This document shows, piece after piece, positions 1 through 9,570 of a DNA stretch of 64,000 nucleotides. Numbering within the stretch: the stretch's first letter is position 1; every line of letters begins with the position of its first letter. A program made the translations under genes and the position numbers. The notes beneath the pieces are model-generated. The model saw nothing but the letters and a program-made list of their open reading frames with translations. It did no database searches and was not told where the DNA came from. Source of the DNA: Kribbella sp. ALI-6-A (GTDB lineage: Bacteria; Actinomycetota; Actinomycetes; Propionibacteriales; Kribbellaceae); contig NZ_MTQN01000007.1 of assembly GCF_001984195.1 (NCBI RefSeq), positions 310,001-374,000 of the forward strand, given 5' to 3'.

Positions 1-513
1 GAGAGCGCGCAGCTGATCATGCGCGCGGTGCACGACGGGGACGTGGAACTGGCATTGCGGGTGGTCGACCAGTGTCACGCGGAGCTGCACGAGCAACGCC
101 GGGCCACGGACACCGCCAGCGAGGCACTGGGCGCGGCGGCCGAGCAGTTCCTCGACGGTCAGCCGGTGGCGGGCCCGCCGCTGCGCGTCGGCGAGCTGGC
201 TCATCAGCTGGGCATCAGGACGTCGGCGTTGCGGGTGTGGGAAGCCGCCGGGCTGCTCACGCCGGCCCGCGAACGCGGCACGAACTACCGCCGCTACCAG
301 CCGGCCCAGGTACGGGACGCGCGGATCATTCACATGTTGCGCCAGGGCCGCTACAGCTTCGACCAGATCCGGCCGGTGCTGGAGGGACTTCGCCGTACCG
401 GCAGCACCGAGGCGCTCCGGGCCGCTGTCGCCGAGCGCAGGGCTGCGCACGACCGGCGGACCAGGGCGATGCTGCACGGCGCGGCACTGCTGGACGGGTA
501 CCTCAACCGATAA
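1..513 (+). CDS. MerR-family transcriptional regulator, 5'-truncated by the window edge
   Basis: The reading frame is open from base 1 and ends at the TAA at 511-513, so at least 170 C-terminal residues are visible and the true start lies upstream. A MerR winged-helix segment runs from about residue 62 of the visible part: LRVGELAHQLGIRTSALRVW, then a wing rich in Arg and Tyr (TNYRRYQPAQV). An unassigned helical stretch precedes it and a helical coiled tail follows, so the HTH sits at the C-terminal side rather than the usual N-terminus. That suggests a two-domain MerR arrangement whose first half is outside the window. The effector is unknown. It is followed 41 bp later by a MoxR ATPase gene and may only be a neighbour. 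Confidence 0.8.
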   Translation, partial: ESAQLIMRAVHDGDVELALRVVDQCHAELHEQRRATDTASEALGAAAEQFLDGQPVAGPPLRVGELAHQLGIRTSALRVWEAAGLLTPARERGTNYRRYQPAQVRDARIIHMLRQGRYSFDQIRPVLEGLRRTGSTEALRAAVAERRAAHDRRTRAMLHGAALLDGYLNR

Positions 514-554
514 CCGCGGGTGTTTGTTGGGGTGAGCGAGCTAACGTCGTCAGG

Positions 555-1952
555 GTGACTAGTGCACCTGCTGACCTTCCCCGGAAGGCGGGCGAGCTTC
601 GCGCCGCCGGTTACCTTCCCCGCACCATCAAAGCCGAGATCCGCGACAACCTGCTGACCAAGCTGCGCGCCGGCGACGACCCGTGGCCCGGCATCGTCGG
701 GTTCTCCCGAACCGTGATTCCCCAGCTCGAGCGGGCACTGCTCGCCGGGCACGACGTCGTCCTGCTCGGTGAGCGTGGCCAGGGCAAGACCCGCCTGCTG
801 CGCACGCTGATCGGGCTGCTCGACGAGTGGACGCCCGTGATCGAGGGAGCGGAGCTGCCCGAGCACCCGCTCGACCCGATCACGCCGGCCTCGCAGCGCC
901 GGGCCGCCGAGCTCGGCGACGACCTCCCGGTCGCCTGGTTGCACCGCGACCTGCGGTACGCCGAGAAGCTGGCGACGCCGGACACGTCGGTCGGTGACCT
1001 GATCGGCGACGTCGACCCGGTCAAGGTCGCCGAGGGCCGCAGCCTCGGTGACCCCGAGACGATCCACTTCGGACTGGTCCCGCGGGCGCACCGCGGCATC
1101 GTCGCGATCAACGAGCTGCCCGACCTGGCCGAGCGGATCCAGGTCGCGCTGCTGAACGTGATGGAGGAGCGCGACATCCAGGTCCGTGGCTACACGCTGC
1201 GGCTGCCGCTCGACGTGTTGCTGGTGGCAACGGCCAACCCGGAGGACTACACCAACCGCGGCCGGATCATCACGCCGCTGAAGGACCGGTTCGGCGCCGA
1301 GGTCCGGACCCACTACCCGCTCGACGTGGACGCCGAGGTGGACGTCGTGCGGCAGGAGGCCGAGCTGACCGCCGAGGTCGGCGAGCCGCTGCTGGAGGTG
1401 CTGGCGCGGTTCGTCCGGCACCTGCGGGAGTCGACGGCGATCGACCAGCGGTCGGGTGTGTCCGCCCGGTTCGCGGTGGCGGCGGCCGAGACGGTCGCGG
1501 CCGCGGCGCTACGGCGCAGCGCGATCACCGGCGAGGAGCCGGCCGTCGCTCGCCCGGTCGACCTCGAGGCCGTGCCCGCCGTACTGCGGGGCAAGCTGGA
1601 GTTCGAGCCTGGTGAGGAAGGGCGCGAGACGGAGCTGCTGGAGTACCTGCTGCGCCGGTCCGTCGCCGACACCGCGCGCGAGCGCTTCGCCGGACTGGAC
1701 CTGACGCCGCTGGCGAACGCGGTGGCCGAGGGCCACTTGGTGACGACCGGTGAGCGCATTCCTGGGCGCGACGTGCTGTCGGCGTTGCCCGAGCTGCCGG
1801 TGCTGCACGACGTCGCGGCGCGGGCGGGAGTCGAGGCCGATGACTCCCCGGGCCGGATCGCGGCGGCGGTCGAGCTCGCGCTGGAAGCGCTCTACCTGTC
1901 GAAACGACTGGCCAAGGACGCCGACGACGACACCACGGTCTACGGGGTCTGA
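555..1952 (+). CDS. MoxR-type AAA+ ATPase (magnesium-chelatase subunit I-like)
   Basis: A 465-aa AAA+ ATPase of the MoxR/ChlI class. Walker A is GERGQGKT at residues 72-79; a Walker B-like strand (GIVAINELP) and a sensor-1 stretch (LLVATANPEDYTNRGR) follow near residues 180-235. The GTG at 555 is chosen because coding-like sequence begins there; the frame is open upstream but overlaps the MerR gene. The Shine-Dalgarno is weak, so the start is only moderately sure. The next gene, 33 bp downstream, encodes a VWA protein. MoxR-VWA pairs act as chaperone or metal-insertion machines in known families, with the ATPase remodelling a client bound by the VWA partner. No client gene (cobalamin or chlorophyll type) is adjacent, so the substrate is unknown. 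Confidence 0.88.
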   Translation: MTSAPADLPRKAGELRAAGYLPRTIKAEIRDNLLTKLRAGDDPWPGIVGFSRTVIPQLERALLAGHDVVLLGERGQGKTRLLRTLIGLLDEWTPVIEGAELPEHPLDPITPASQRRAAELGDDLPVAWLHRDLRYAEKLATPDTSVGDLIGDVDPVKVAEGRSLGDPETIHFGLVPRAHRGIVAINELPDLAERIQVALLNVMEERDIQVRGYTLRLPLDVLLVATANPEDYTNRGRIITPLKDRFGAEVRTHYPLDVDAEVDVVRQEAELTAEVGEPLLEVLARFVRHLRESTAIDQRSGVSARFAVAAAETVAAAALRRSAITGEEPAVARPVDLEAVPAVLRGKLEFEPGEEGRETELLEYLLRRSVADTARERFAGLDLTPLANAVAEGHLVTTGERIPGRDVLSALPELPVLHDVAARAGVEADDSPGRIAAAVELALEALYLSKRLAKDADDDTTVYGV

Positions 1953-1985
1953 CATGAGTCCGGTAAGCCCGGAAGGAGGGCTGAG

Positions 1986-3977
1986 ATGACCGCTGCGATT
2001 CCCGAAGGCTGGTCGTACGGGCCCTGGCACGAAGGGCCGGATCCGCTGGCGCCACCGGTGGATCTGCGGGACGCGCTCGACGAGCTCGGTCGCGACGTGA
2101 TGGCCGGGTCGTCCCCGCGGTCGGCGCTGGAGGAGCTGCTCCGGCGCGGCACGCGGAACACCCAAGGCCTCGACGACCTCACCCGCCGGCTGTGGGAGCG
2201 GCGCCGCGAGATCCAGTCCCGGCACAACCTCGAAGGCACCTTGCGCGACGTCCAGCGGCTGCTCGACGAAGCGCTGGAGGCCGAGCGGCACGACCTGTTC
2301 CCGAACCCGTCCGACGACGCCCGCTTCCGCGAGGCGCAGCTCGACGCGTTGCCGTCCGGTACGGCGGCCGCCGTACGGGAGCTGGCCGAGTACGACTGGC
2401 AGTCGCCGCAGGCACGGCAGAAGTACGAACAGATCCGCGAGCTGCTCGGCAAGGAGCTGCTCGGCTCGCGCTTCGAGGGCATGAAGGAAGCGCTGCAGAA
2501 CACCACACCCGAGGATGTCGCGCGGGTCAACGAGATGCTCGCCGACCTGAACGCGTTGCTCGCCGCGCACGCGCAGGGCCGGCCGGACGTCGACCAGCTG
2601 TTCGAGCAGTTCATGGCCGACCACGGCGACTTCTTCCCGGAGAACCCGCGCACGGTCGACGAGCTGATCGACGCGCTGGCCCGGCGGGCGGCCGCGGCGC
2701 AACGGATGATGAACTCGATGACGCCGGAGCAGCGGGCCGAGCTGGCTCAGCTCTCGCAGCAGGCGTTCGGCAGTCCGGAGCTGTCGCAGCAGCTGTCCCA
2801 GCTCGACGCGCAATTGCAGGCGCTGCGGCCGGGCGAGGACTGGTACTCCGGTGAGCGGATGAGCGGCGACGACCCGCTCGGCCTGGTCGAGGGCGCGCAG
2901 GCGATGAACGACCTGGCCGAGCTGGACGCGTTGGCCGAGCAGCTGTCGCAGTCGTACCCGGGCGCCCGGCTGGAGGACATCGACCTCGACGCACTGACCA
3001 GGCAGCTCGGCGACGAGGCGACGGTCGACGCGCGCCGGCTGAGCGAGCTCGAACGCGAGCTGCGCAACCAGGGTCTGCTGGAGCGTGCTCCGGACGGATC
3101 GCTCAGGTTGTCGCCGAAGGCACTGCGGCAGCTCGGGCAGACCGCGCTGTCCGACGTACTGCGTACCGCGCGTGGGCAGTCGGGCGAGCGGGAGTCGGCG
3201 TCGGCCGGGGCCGCGGGGGAGTTGAGTGGTTCGACCCGGCCGTGGCAGTTCGGCGACACCCAGTCGTGGGACGTGCCGCGGACGATTCGCAACGCCGTAC
3301 TGCGCACGGCCGGCGAGCCGATCGCGGCGAAGGTCGGCGGGCGGGCTGACGGCCGGGTGCGGCTCGACGTGGCTGATGTCGAGATCGCGGAGACCGAGCA
3401 CCGGGCGCGGGCGGCGGTGGCGTTGCTGGTGGACACCTCCTGGTCGATGGTCCAGGAGAACCGCTGGCTGCCGATGAAGCGGACGGCGCTCGCGCTGCAC
3501 CAGCTGATCTCGACGCGCTACCGCAACGACGCCCTCCAGCTGATCACCTTCGGCCGGTACGCCGGGGTGGTGGAGCTGCCGCAGCTGATCGGGCTCGAAG
3601 GCACCTGGGAGCAGGGCACCAACGCGCACCACGCGCTGCTGCTCGCAGGTCGGCACCTGCGGCGGCACCCGGACGCCCAGCCCGTCGTGCTGATGGTGAC
3701 CGACGGCGAACCGACGGCCCACCTGGAGCCGGACGGAACGGCGGAGTTCTCCTACCCGCCGGAGCCGGCCACCCTGCGCAAGACGATCTTCGAGGTCGAC
3801 CGGCTGGCCAAGCTCGGTGCCTCACTGACCGTCTTCCGGCTCGGCGACGATCCGCGGCTGGAGGCGTTCGTGGATCTGCTCGCCCGGCGCAGTGGTGGGC
3901 GAGTGCTGGCGCCCGACGCCGACGGGCTCGGCGCGGCCGTGGTCGGCGACTACCTGAGGACGCGTCGCAAGCTCTGA
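1986..3977 (+). CDS. VWA-domain protein, partner of the MoxR ATPase
   Basis: A 663-aa protein. The ATG at 1986 has a strong Shine-Dalgarno (GGAAGGAGGG, 1970-1979). The first 430 residues are helical, acidic and Gln/Leu-rich without a recognisable enzyme fold. The C-terminal third is a von Willebrand A domain with a MIDAS start DTSWSM near residue 482 (canonical DxSxS) and a second metal-site strand VTDGEPT near 571. This resembles the D-subunit or CoxE-like partner of MoxR ATPases. It is co-directional with the ATPase and ends just before a strong terminator, so the two genes look like a bicistron. It is cytoplasmic, with no signal peptide or membrane helix. Its client is unknown. Confidence 0.88.
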   Translation: MTAAIPEGWSYGPWHEGPDPLAPPVDLRDALDELGRDVMAGSSPRSALEELLRRGTRNTQGLDDLTRRLWERRREIQSRHNLEGTLRDVQRLLDEALEAERHDLFPNPSDDARFREAQLDALPSGTAAAVRELAEYDWQSPQARQKYEQIRELLGKELLGSRFEGMKEALQNTTPEDVARVNEMLADLNALLAAHAQGRPDVDQLFEQFMADHGDFFPENPRTVDELIDALARRAAAAQRMMNSMTPEQRAELAQLSQQAFGSPELSQQLSQLDAQLQALRPGEDWYSGERMSGDDPLGLVEGAQAMNDLAELDALAEQLSQSYPGARLEDIDLDALTRQLGDEATVDARRLSELERELRNQGLLERAPDGSLRLSPKALRQLGQTALSDVLRTARGQSGERESASAGAAGELSGSTRPWQFGDTQSWDVPRTIRNAVLRTAGEPIAAKVGGRADGRVRLDVADVEIAETEHRARAAVALLVDTSWSMVQENRWLPMKRTALALHQLISTRYRNDALQLITFGRYAGVVELPQLIGLEGTWEQGTNAHHALLLAGRHLRRHPDAQPVVLMVTDGEPTAHLEPDGTAEFSYPPEPATLRKTIFEVDRLAKLGASLTVFRLGDDPRLEAFVDLLARRSGGRVLAPDADGLGAAVVGDYLRTRRKL

Positions 3978-3987
3978 CCCGCTGGAC

Positions 3988-4037
3988 CCGAAGCAGGGTG
4001 TCTACCCATCTCGAAGGTGGGTGACACCCTGCTTCGG
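3988..4037 (+). terminator. Strong intrinsic-type terminator after the MoxR-VWA operon
   Basis: An inverted repeat starts 11 bp after the VWA stop codon. A perfect 15-bp outer stem (CCGAAGCAGGGTGTC with GACACCCTGCTTCGG) continues into a TACCCA/TGGGT inner stem with one bulged base and a short loop. A weak T-run (CGTTTCG) follows, typical for high-GC actinobacteria. Confidence 0.85.
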
Positions 4038-4253
4038 CGTTTCGACGGAAAAGTCACACGATGTCCTGCGTTGTCAACGTGGCAAGGGCTTTCCGTCGAC
4101 GCTCGTGTGGGCAGCATCACGATCTCTGCGTGAGACCAGTGTTCAACTGGACTGGTTTTTGGGCTTACTCTGAAAAAACGCCCCCGCCACCGGAGCCGGA
4201 CAGGCCAGCGGCCACCGCCGCGACCGTTCACCGCATCGCTCGATCACCTGGGA

Positions 4254-6926
4254 GTGACTGTGCCGAAACTCGTCTACGACTTCTCCGAAGGCAACAAGGA
4301 CATGAAAGAGTTGCTCGGAGGGAAGGGGGCGAACCTGGCCGAGATGACCAATCTCGGTCTGCCGGTGCCGCCCGGCTTCACCATCTCCGCCGAGGCGTGC
4401 AAGGTCTATCTGGCCACCGGCTCGGTGCCCGCGGAGCTGGCCGACGAGATCGACCACCACATCGACGCCCTGCAGCAGAAGATGGGCAAGAAGCTCGGCC
4501 AGGCCGACGACCCGCTGCTGGTTTCGGTCCGTTCCGGTGCCGCGGTGTCGATGCCCGGAATGATGGAGACCGTGCTCAACGTCGGGCTGAACGACGACTC
4601 GGTGAACGGTCTGGCCCACCAGTCCGGCAACCCGCGCTTCGCCTGGGACGCCTACCGGCGGCTGATCCAGATGTTCGGCAAAACCGTGCTGGGCATGGAA
4701 GGTGACGTCTTCGAGGACGCGCTCGACGCGGCCAAGCAGGCCAAGGGCGCGAGCAGCGACCTCGACCTGGACGCCGAGGATCTGAAAGCCCTGGTCGGCA
4801 CCTTCAAGGCCGCCGTCCGTGACCACACCGGCCGGGACTTCCCGCAGGACCCGCGCGAGCAGATGGACCTGGCGATCGAGGCCGTGTTCGGCTCGTGGAA
4901 CTCCGAACGCGCCATCCTCTACCGCCGGCAGGAGCGGATCGCGACCGACCTCGGCACCGCGGTGAACATCTGCTCGATGGTCTTCGGCAACCTCGGCATG
5001 GACTCCGGCACCGGCGTCGCGTTCACCCGCGACCCGTCCAGCGGCCAGCCCGGCGTGTACGGCGACTACCTGCAGAACGCGCAGGGCGAGGACGTCGTGG
5101 CCGGCATCCGCAACACGGTGCCGCTGGCCGACCTCGAACAGATCGACAAGGCGTCGTACGACGATCTGATGCGGATCATGGCCACGCTCGAAGGCCACTA
5201 CCGCGACCTGTGCGACATCGAGTTCACCGTCGAGCGCGGCAAGCTGTGGATGCTGCAGACCCGGGTCGGCAAGCGAACCGCCGCGGCGGCGTTCCGGATC
5301 GCGACCAGCCTGGTCGACGAGGGCGTGATCGACATCGACGAGGCGCTGAAGCGGGTCAAGGGTGCCCAGCTCGCGCAGCTGATGTTCCCGCGGTTCGACT
5401 CGGACGCGGACAAGAAGCTGCTGACCAAGGCGATCGGCGCCTCGCCGGGCGCGGCCTCCGGCACGGTGGTCTTCACCTCGGCGGCCGCCGTCGCCGCCGC
5501 CGAGCGCGGCGAGAAGGTGATCCTGGTCCGGCGGGAGACCAACCCCGACGACCTGCACGGCATGATCGCCGCCCAGGGCATCCTGACCAGCCGCGGCGGC
5601 AAGACCTCGCACGCGGCCGTGGTCGCGCGTGGCATGGGCAAGACCTGTGTCTGCGGCGCCGAGGAGCTCGACGTCAGCGCGTCCGCGGAGACGATCAGCG
5701 TGAACGGTACGTCGATCGGCCCGGGCGAGGTGATCTCGATCGACGGCACCACCGGCGAGGTGTTCCTCGGCGAGGTACCGGTCGTGCCGTCGCCGGTCGT
5801 GCGGTACTTCGAGGGCACGCTCGCGCCGGACTCCGGCGACGAGCTGGTCGAGGCCGTGCACCGGCTGATCACGCACGCCGACGAGACCCGCCGGCTCGGC
5901 GTACGGACGAACGCCGACACCGCCGACGACGCGGCCCGGGCCCGCCGGTTCGGTGCCCAGGGCATCGGTCTGTGCCGGACCGAGCACATGTTCCTCGGCG
6001 AACGCCGGGAGTCGGTCGAGCGGCTGATCCTGGCCGAGGACGACGCCGAGCGCGACGCGGCGCTGGCCGAGCTGGAACCCTTGCAGCGCGGCGACTTCCT
6101 CGAGCTGCTCGACGCGATGGACGGGCTGCCGGTGACGATCCGGCTGATCGACCCGCCGCTGCACGAGTTCCTGCCCTCGATGGAGGACCTCGCGGTCAAG
6201 GTCGCGCTGGCCAAGGAGCGGGGCGAGGAGCCGGGGCACGACGTGAAGCTGCTGGCCGCGGTCGAGCGGCTGCACGAGCAGAACCCGATGCTCGGACTGC
6301 GCGGCGTACGGCTCGGGCTGATGATCCCCGGCCTGTTCGCGATGCAGGTCCGCGCGATCGCGTCGGCGGCGGCCGAGCTGCGCAAGCAGGGCAAGGATCC
6401 GCGGCCGGAGATCATGATCCCGCTGGTCGGTGCGATCCAGGAGCTGCAGCTGGCCCGGGACGAGGTCGAGGGCGTGCTGAACGAGGTGGCCGAGGCTTCC
6501 GGTGTGGAGTGGACCACGCCGATCGGCACGATGATCGAGCTGCCGCGGGCGGCGGTGATCGCGGACCAGATCGCCGAGGCGGCCGACTTCTTCTCCTTCG
6601 GCACCAACGACCTGACCCAGACCACCTGGGGCTTCAGCCGCGACGACGTCGAGGGCTCGTTCTTCTCCCGCTACCTGGAGAAGGGCATCTTCGCGGTGTC
6701 GCCGTTCGAGTCGATCGACCGCGAGGGCGTCGGCAGCCTGGTCCGCACCGGCGTCGAGCGCGGCCGGGCCACCCGTCCCGACCTGAAGCTCGGCATCTGC
6801 GGCGAGCACGGCGGCGACCCGGACAGCATCCACTTCTTCCACGAGGTCGGGCTGGACTACGTCTCCTGCTCGCCGTTCCGCATCCCGGTCGCGCGCCTCG
6901 AGGCCGGACGCGCCGCGCTGGACTGA
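4254..6926 (+). CDS. ppdK: Pyruvate, phosphate dikinase
   Basis: 890 aa, the usual length for PPDK, which interconverts pyruvate + ATP + Pi with phosphoenolpyruvate + AMP + PPi in central carbon metabolism. The N-terminal ATP-grasp domain opens with GGKGANLAEM near residue 23. The swivelling phosphohistidine domain carries the catalytic His in GGKTSHAAVVARG near residue 449. The C-terminal PEP/pyruvate TIM barrel has GTNDLTQTTWGFSRDD near residue 783 and an essential CGEHGG near 850. The start is GTG at 4254, with an alternative GTG two codons on; a GGGAG-like sequence precedes it. The gene stands alone between two hairpins. A 200-bp leader upstream (4054-4253) shows no riboswitch I can recognise. 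Confidence 0.97.
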   Translation: MTVPKLVYDFSEGNKDMKELLGGKGANLAEMTNLGLPVPPGFTISAEACKVYLATGSVPAELADEIDHHIDALQQKMGKKLGQADDPLLVSVRSGAAVSMPGMMETVLNVGLNDDSVNGLAHQSGNPRFAWDAYRRLIQMFGKTVLGMEGDVFEDALDAAKQAKGASSDLDLDAEDLKALVGTFKAAVRDHTGRDFPQDPREQMDLAIEAVFGSWNSERAILYRRQERIATDLGTAVNICSMVFGNLGMDSGTGVAFTRDPSSGQPGVYGDYLQNAQGEDVVAGIRNTVPLADLEQIDKASYDDLMRIMATLEGHYRDLCDIEFTVERGKLWMLQTRVGKRTAAAAFRIATSLVDEGVIDIDEALKRVKGAQLAQLMFPRFDSDADKKLLTKAIGASPGAASGTVVFTSAAAVAAAERGEKVILVRRETNPDDLHGMIAAQGILTSRGGKTSHAAVVARGMGKTCVCGAEELDVSASAETISVNGTSIGPGEVISIDGTTGEVFLGEVPVVPSPVVRYFEGTLAPDSGDELVEAVHRLITHADETRRLGVRTNADTADDAARARRFGAQGIGLCRTEHMFLGERRESVERLILAEDDAERDAALAELEPLQRGDFLELLDAMDGLPVTIRLIDPPLHEFLPSMEDLAVKVALAKERGEEPGHDVKLLAAVERLHEQNPMLGLRGVRLGLMIPGLFAMQVRAIASAAAELRKQGKDPRPEIMIPLVGAIQELQLARDEVEGVLNEVAEASGVEWTTPIGTMIELPRAAVIADQIAEAADFFSFGTNDLTQTTWGFSRDDVEGSFFSRYLEKGIFAVSPFESIDREGVGSLVRTGVERGRATRPDLKLGICGEHGGDPDSIHFFHEVGLDYVSCSPFRIPVARLEAGRAALD

Positions 6927-6932
6927 GCACCC

Positions 6933-6960
6933 GCCCGCCCGGGCGTCGTACCGGGCGGGC
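6933..6960 (+). terminator. GC-rich hairpin after ppdK
   Basis: Perfect 10-bp stem GCCCGCCCGG / CCGGGCGGGC with an 8-nt loop, starting 7 bp after the ppdK stop. It has no T-run, as is common for actinobacterial terminators. Confidence 0.65.
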
Positions 6961-7003
6961 CGCAGGACCGACTCCCGCGCGCCGGATGCCCTAGCCTGCT
7001 CGC

Positions 7004-7792
7004 ATGGGGCGGGAGCTGCGAACGACGTTCGGGGAAGACGCGGAGTTGTACGACCGCGTGCGGCCGGGCTACCCGAGTCGCCTGTACGACGAGCTCGCGC
7101 GGCTGCTCGGGCCCGTCGCGCGGCCGCGCGTGCTGGAGATCGGGTGCGGGACCGGCCAGGCGACCGCGCCGATGGTCCAGCGGGGCTGGTCGGTCAAGGC
7201 CGTCGAGCTGAGTCCGGATCTCGGCAGGATCGCCCGCGACAAGCTGCCCGAGCTCGAGGTGATCACCGCGGACTTCGACACCTGGCGGCTGCCGGCCGAG
7301 CGGTTCGACCTGGTGCTGTCGGCGACGGCGTGGCACTGGCTCGACCCGGCGACGCGGGTGGACAAAGCGGCTGACGCGCTGCGGCCGGGTGGACTGCTCG
7401 CGGTGGTGGCCACGCACCATGTCGCGGGTGGCAGCGAGCAGTTCTGGGTCGACGTCCAGGACTGCTACCGGCGCTTCACCGATGGCGCGGACGAGGCCGG
7501 GTTGCCGCCGGGGGACTCGGTTCCGGGCGAGGAGGACGAGCTGGCGGCGTCGGGCCGATTCGAGCCGGCAGTGGTGCGGCGGTTCGAGTGGGAGGTCACG
7601 TACACGACCTCCGAATACCTCGAGCTGTTGTCGTCGTACTCGGGTCATCGGGCCTTGACAGCGCAGGCGCGTGACGGTCTGTACAACTGTATTCAGGCCC
7701 TGGCCGACGCCACCGGCGGTTCGGTCACGAAGCGTTACATGACTCTACTGACTGCAGCAATTCGTCCTGACCAACCCCTTGCGCCGGCCTGA
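7004..7792 (+). CDS. Class I SAM-dependent methyltransferase
   Basis: 262 aa from ATG 7004. The SAM-binding motif I is VLEIGCGTGQAT near residue 44, followed by an acidic motif II (VKAVELSPD) and a motif IV-like stretch (FDLVLSATAWHWLDP). This pattern is typical of the Methyltransf_11/25 group. The substrate cannot be inferred from sequence. A paralogue with the same N-terminal layout (YDRVRPGYPS versus YERFRPGYPT) lies at 40461-41225. The gene is preceded by the ppdK hairpin and is probably monocistronic. Confidence 0.88.
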   Translation: MGRELRTTFGEDAELYDRVRPGYPSRLYDELARLLGPVARPRVLEIGCGTGQATAPMVQRGWSVKAVELSPDLGRIARDKLPELEVITADFDTWRLPAERFDLVLSATAWHWLDPATRVDKAADALRPGGLLAVVATHHVAGGSEQFWVDVQDCYRRFTDGADEAGLPPGDSVPGEEDELAASGRFEPAVVRRFEWEVTYTTSEYLELLSSYSGHRALTAQARDGLYNCIQALADATGGSVTKRYMTLLTAAIRPDQPLAPA

Positions 7793-7922
7793 TCCGGCAG
7801 TCCAAGATGGCCGGGCGGGAAGGGCATCACACGTCGACTTTCGGGTTCGACTCGAACCAGCCGCTGTGGCGGCTCGTGACTCCCTTCCCGCACCAAATCC
7901 CTTTTTCTTATAGGGTTTCGGC

Positions 7923-8198
7923 ATGGCCCTCTTCGCTGTGCAGCTGAGCTTCGACGTCGACAACCCCGAGCCCCGGATGCAGGTCCGCCCGGCGCACCGC
8001 GACTACCTGACCTCGCTCAAGGAGGCGGGCAAACTGGTCGCGGCCGGGCCGTTCGCGGACGAGTCCGGCGCCCTGCTGCTCTACGACGTCGCCGACGAGG
8101 CCGAGCTCCGCGACATCCTCGCGAAGGATCCGTACACCCCGGCCGGCGTGTACGAGCTGGTCACCCTCAAGGAGTGGAACCAGATCTTCAAGCCCTAG
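7923..8198 (+). CDS. YciI-family protein
   Basis: 91 aa, the standard size for the YciI ferredoxin-like-fold family. It has the family's conserved stretch RPAHRDYLTSLKEAGKL, with a His near residue 23, and an AAGPFADESG segment. YciI relatives act as small dehalogenase- or muconolactone isomerase-like proteins, but most have no assigned substrate. The ATG at 7923 has only a GGG upstream, so the transcript may have a very short leader; an AT-rich patch (TTCTTATAGGG) lies just 5'. The TAG stop overlaps the stop of the convergent gene on the other strand (CTAG, 8195-8198). Confidence 0.88.
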   Translation: MALFAVQLSFDVDNPEPRMQVRPAHRDYLTSLKEAGKLVAAGPFADESGALLLYDVADEAELRDILAKDPYTPAGVYELVTLKEWNQIFKP

Positions 8199-9415
8199 GC
8201 CTCCGCGCCTTCCAGGTCCAGGTGGTCGACGTACGCCCAGAACCAGCTGAGCGGTCCGAGCACCAGCTCCGGCTCGCCGCCCTCGTCCTCGATGAACAGC
8301 AGCGTGCCCTGGCCGCTCTTGATGTCCTCGAGCACGGCGCCGCAGACCTCCAGCGCGGCCTCGAACGGGACCAGCTCCGGCCCGCTCTCCCAGTGCGGCT
8401 TCGGTAACGGCAGCACCGGTGCGTCCTCGGTGCCGTCCAGGTCGACCGAGACCTGCTGCAGCAGCTCGTACAGGTCGTAGGAGATCAGCCCGGCCAGCGG
8501 GTGCCCGTCGACTCCGACCAGGTACGGGTCGTCGGCGCCGTCGCGGAAGCTGTCGCGGACCTGCGGCAGCGCCGCGGCCAGGTCGTCGATCTCCAGGTAC
8601 GGCGCTTCCTGCAGTTCTTCGTCGTTGTCGGCCGTCAGCCCGCTGCGCATCTCGTCGAACTGGTGCAGCAGCCCGGACAGCTCCTCGTGCGCGCCGCCGT
8701 TCGGGGCCTTCTGGGCCCGCTCCTCCAGGTCGCGCAGGTGCTCGACCAGGTCGTCCTCGAAGTGCAGGTCGTAGCGCGGCAGGCCCGGTTCGCGGCCGGC
8801 GTTGATCTGGGCGACGATCTGGGTCGAGATCGGCCCGAGCCGCTCGGCCAGCACCTCCAGCGGCGTGGTCGGCTTGTCCTCGTCGTCGTGCGCGCAGGAG
8901 TCGTCCTCGGTCTTGCCGCCGCCCTCCATCGCCAGCAGTACGGCGAACGCCGGGAACGCGATCAGCGCGGCGGTCGCGAGCATGCCGTCGCCGATGAGCA
9001 TCAGCGGGTTGCCGCCGGCCTCGGTCCGGCGCAGGTGGTCGGGCAGCAGCACCGCGGCCTGCTCGACGTTCACCTGGCTGGCCAGCGAGCTGAGCCCGTG
9101 GTCGGTGTCGACGCCGAGCAGCTCGACCAGCGTCTCGGAGCTCATGTCGAAGTTCGACCGCAAGTAGTAGCGCAGCCAGCCGGCGTCCACCGGGTTGCCG
9201 AGCAGCTCGGCGATCCGGGCCCGGAAGTCGGCCAGGTCGGCGATCGCCAGCACGACCAGCACCGGCTGGTCGCCGTCGCCGATCACCAGCGGGCGGGTGT
9301 CGCCGTTCTGGAAGCCGTCGATCACCTGGGCCAGACCCTCGGCGGCTGCGTCCAGAGGCCAGGACTCGGCCTCGAACTCGGTCACACCGGCGGCGGTGCT
9401 GACGTCGTCGGGCAT
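8195..9415 (-). CDS. Unrecognised 406-aa actinobacterial protein
   Basis: I do not recognise a family. The protein begins with an acidic region (VTEFEAESWPLD), has one hydrophobic stretch near residues 140-165 (GDGMLATAALIAFPAFAVLL), and a very acidic C-terminal half rich in Asp, Glu and Leu with no Cys pattern. Coding is supported by length, strong GC3 bias and the tail-to-tail CTAG overlap with the YciI gene. The upstream region is shared with the divergent HTH-MurA gene about 150 bp away, so the two may share control sequences. The single hydrophobic segment is compatible with either a buried helix or one membrane span. Confidence 0.8.
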   Translation of the reverse strand: MPDDVSTAAGVTEFEAESWPLDAAAEGLAQVIDGFQNGDTRPLVIGDGDQPVLVVLAIADLADFRARIAELLGNPVDAGWLRYYLRSNFDMSSETLVELLGVDTDHGLSSLASQVNVEQAAVLLPDHLRRTEAGGNPLMLIGDGMLATAALIAFPAFAVLLAMEGGGKTEDDSCAHDDEDKPTTPLEVLAERLGPISTQIVAQINAGREPGLPRYDLHFEDDLVEHLRDLEERAQKAPNGGAHEELSGLLHQFDEMRSGLTADNDEELQEAPYLEIDDLAAALPQVRDSFRDGADDPYLVGVDGHPLAGLISYDLYELLQQVSVDLDGTEDAPVLPLPKPHWESGPELVPFEAALEVCGAVLEDIKSGQGTLLFIEDEGGEPELVLGPLSWFWAYVDHLDLEGAEA

Positions 9416-9541
9416 CTGCTGGTCCTCTCCGATGGCGGCGGCGGGGTGGCGCTAACTGTAGGGGGCACCGGTTCCAGCCGGGTGGGCCGGTCGGTGCGTC
9501 GTGACATCGGCTACGCTCTCAACGGCGGGTCGGCGAGGTGG

Positions 9542-9559
9542 TATCTCACATGTGAGATA
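9542..9559. promoter_or_regulatory. Perfect 18-bp palindrome at the start of the HTH-MurA gene (candidate operator)
   Basis: TATCTCACATGTGAGATA is identical to its own reverse complement. It ends on the first base of an upstream ATG (9559) and lies 11 bp before the preferred ATG at 9571. The downstream protein carries its own HTH domain, so autoregulation is the simplest reading (inference). Confidence 0.65.
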
Positions 9560-9570
9560 TGGTCCGGCGC

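Noticed and set aside
1509-3722. A long minus-strand open frame opposite the MoxR-VWA genes
   Set aside because: It is the antisense shadow of clearly identified plus-strand genes; long antisense frames are normal at this GC content.
4054-4253. Riboswitch in the ppdK leader
   Set aside because: No recognisable aptamer core could be drawn by eye.
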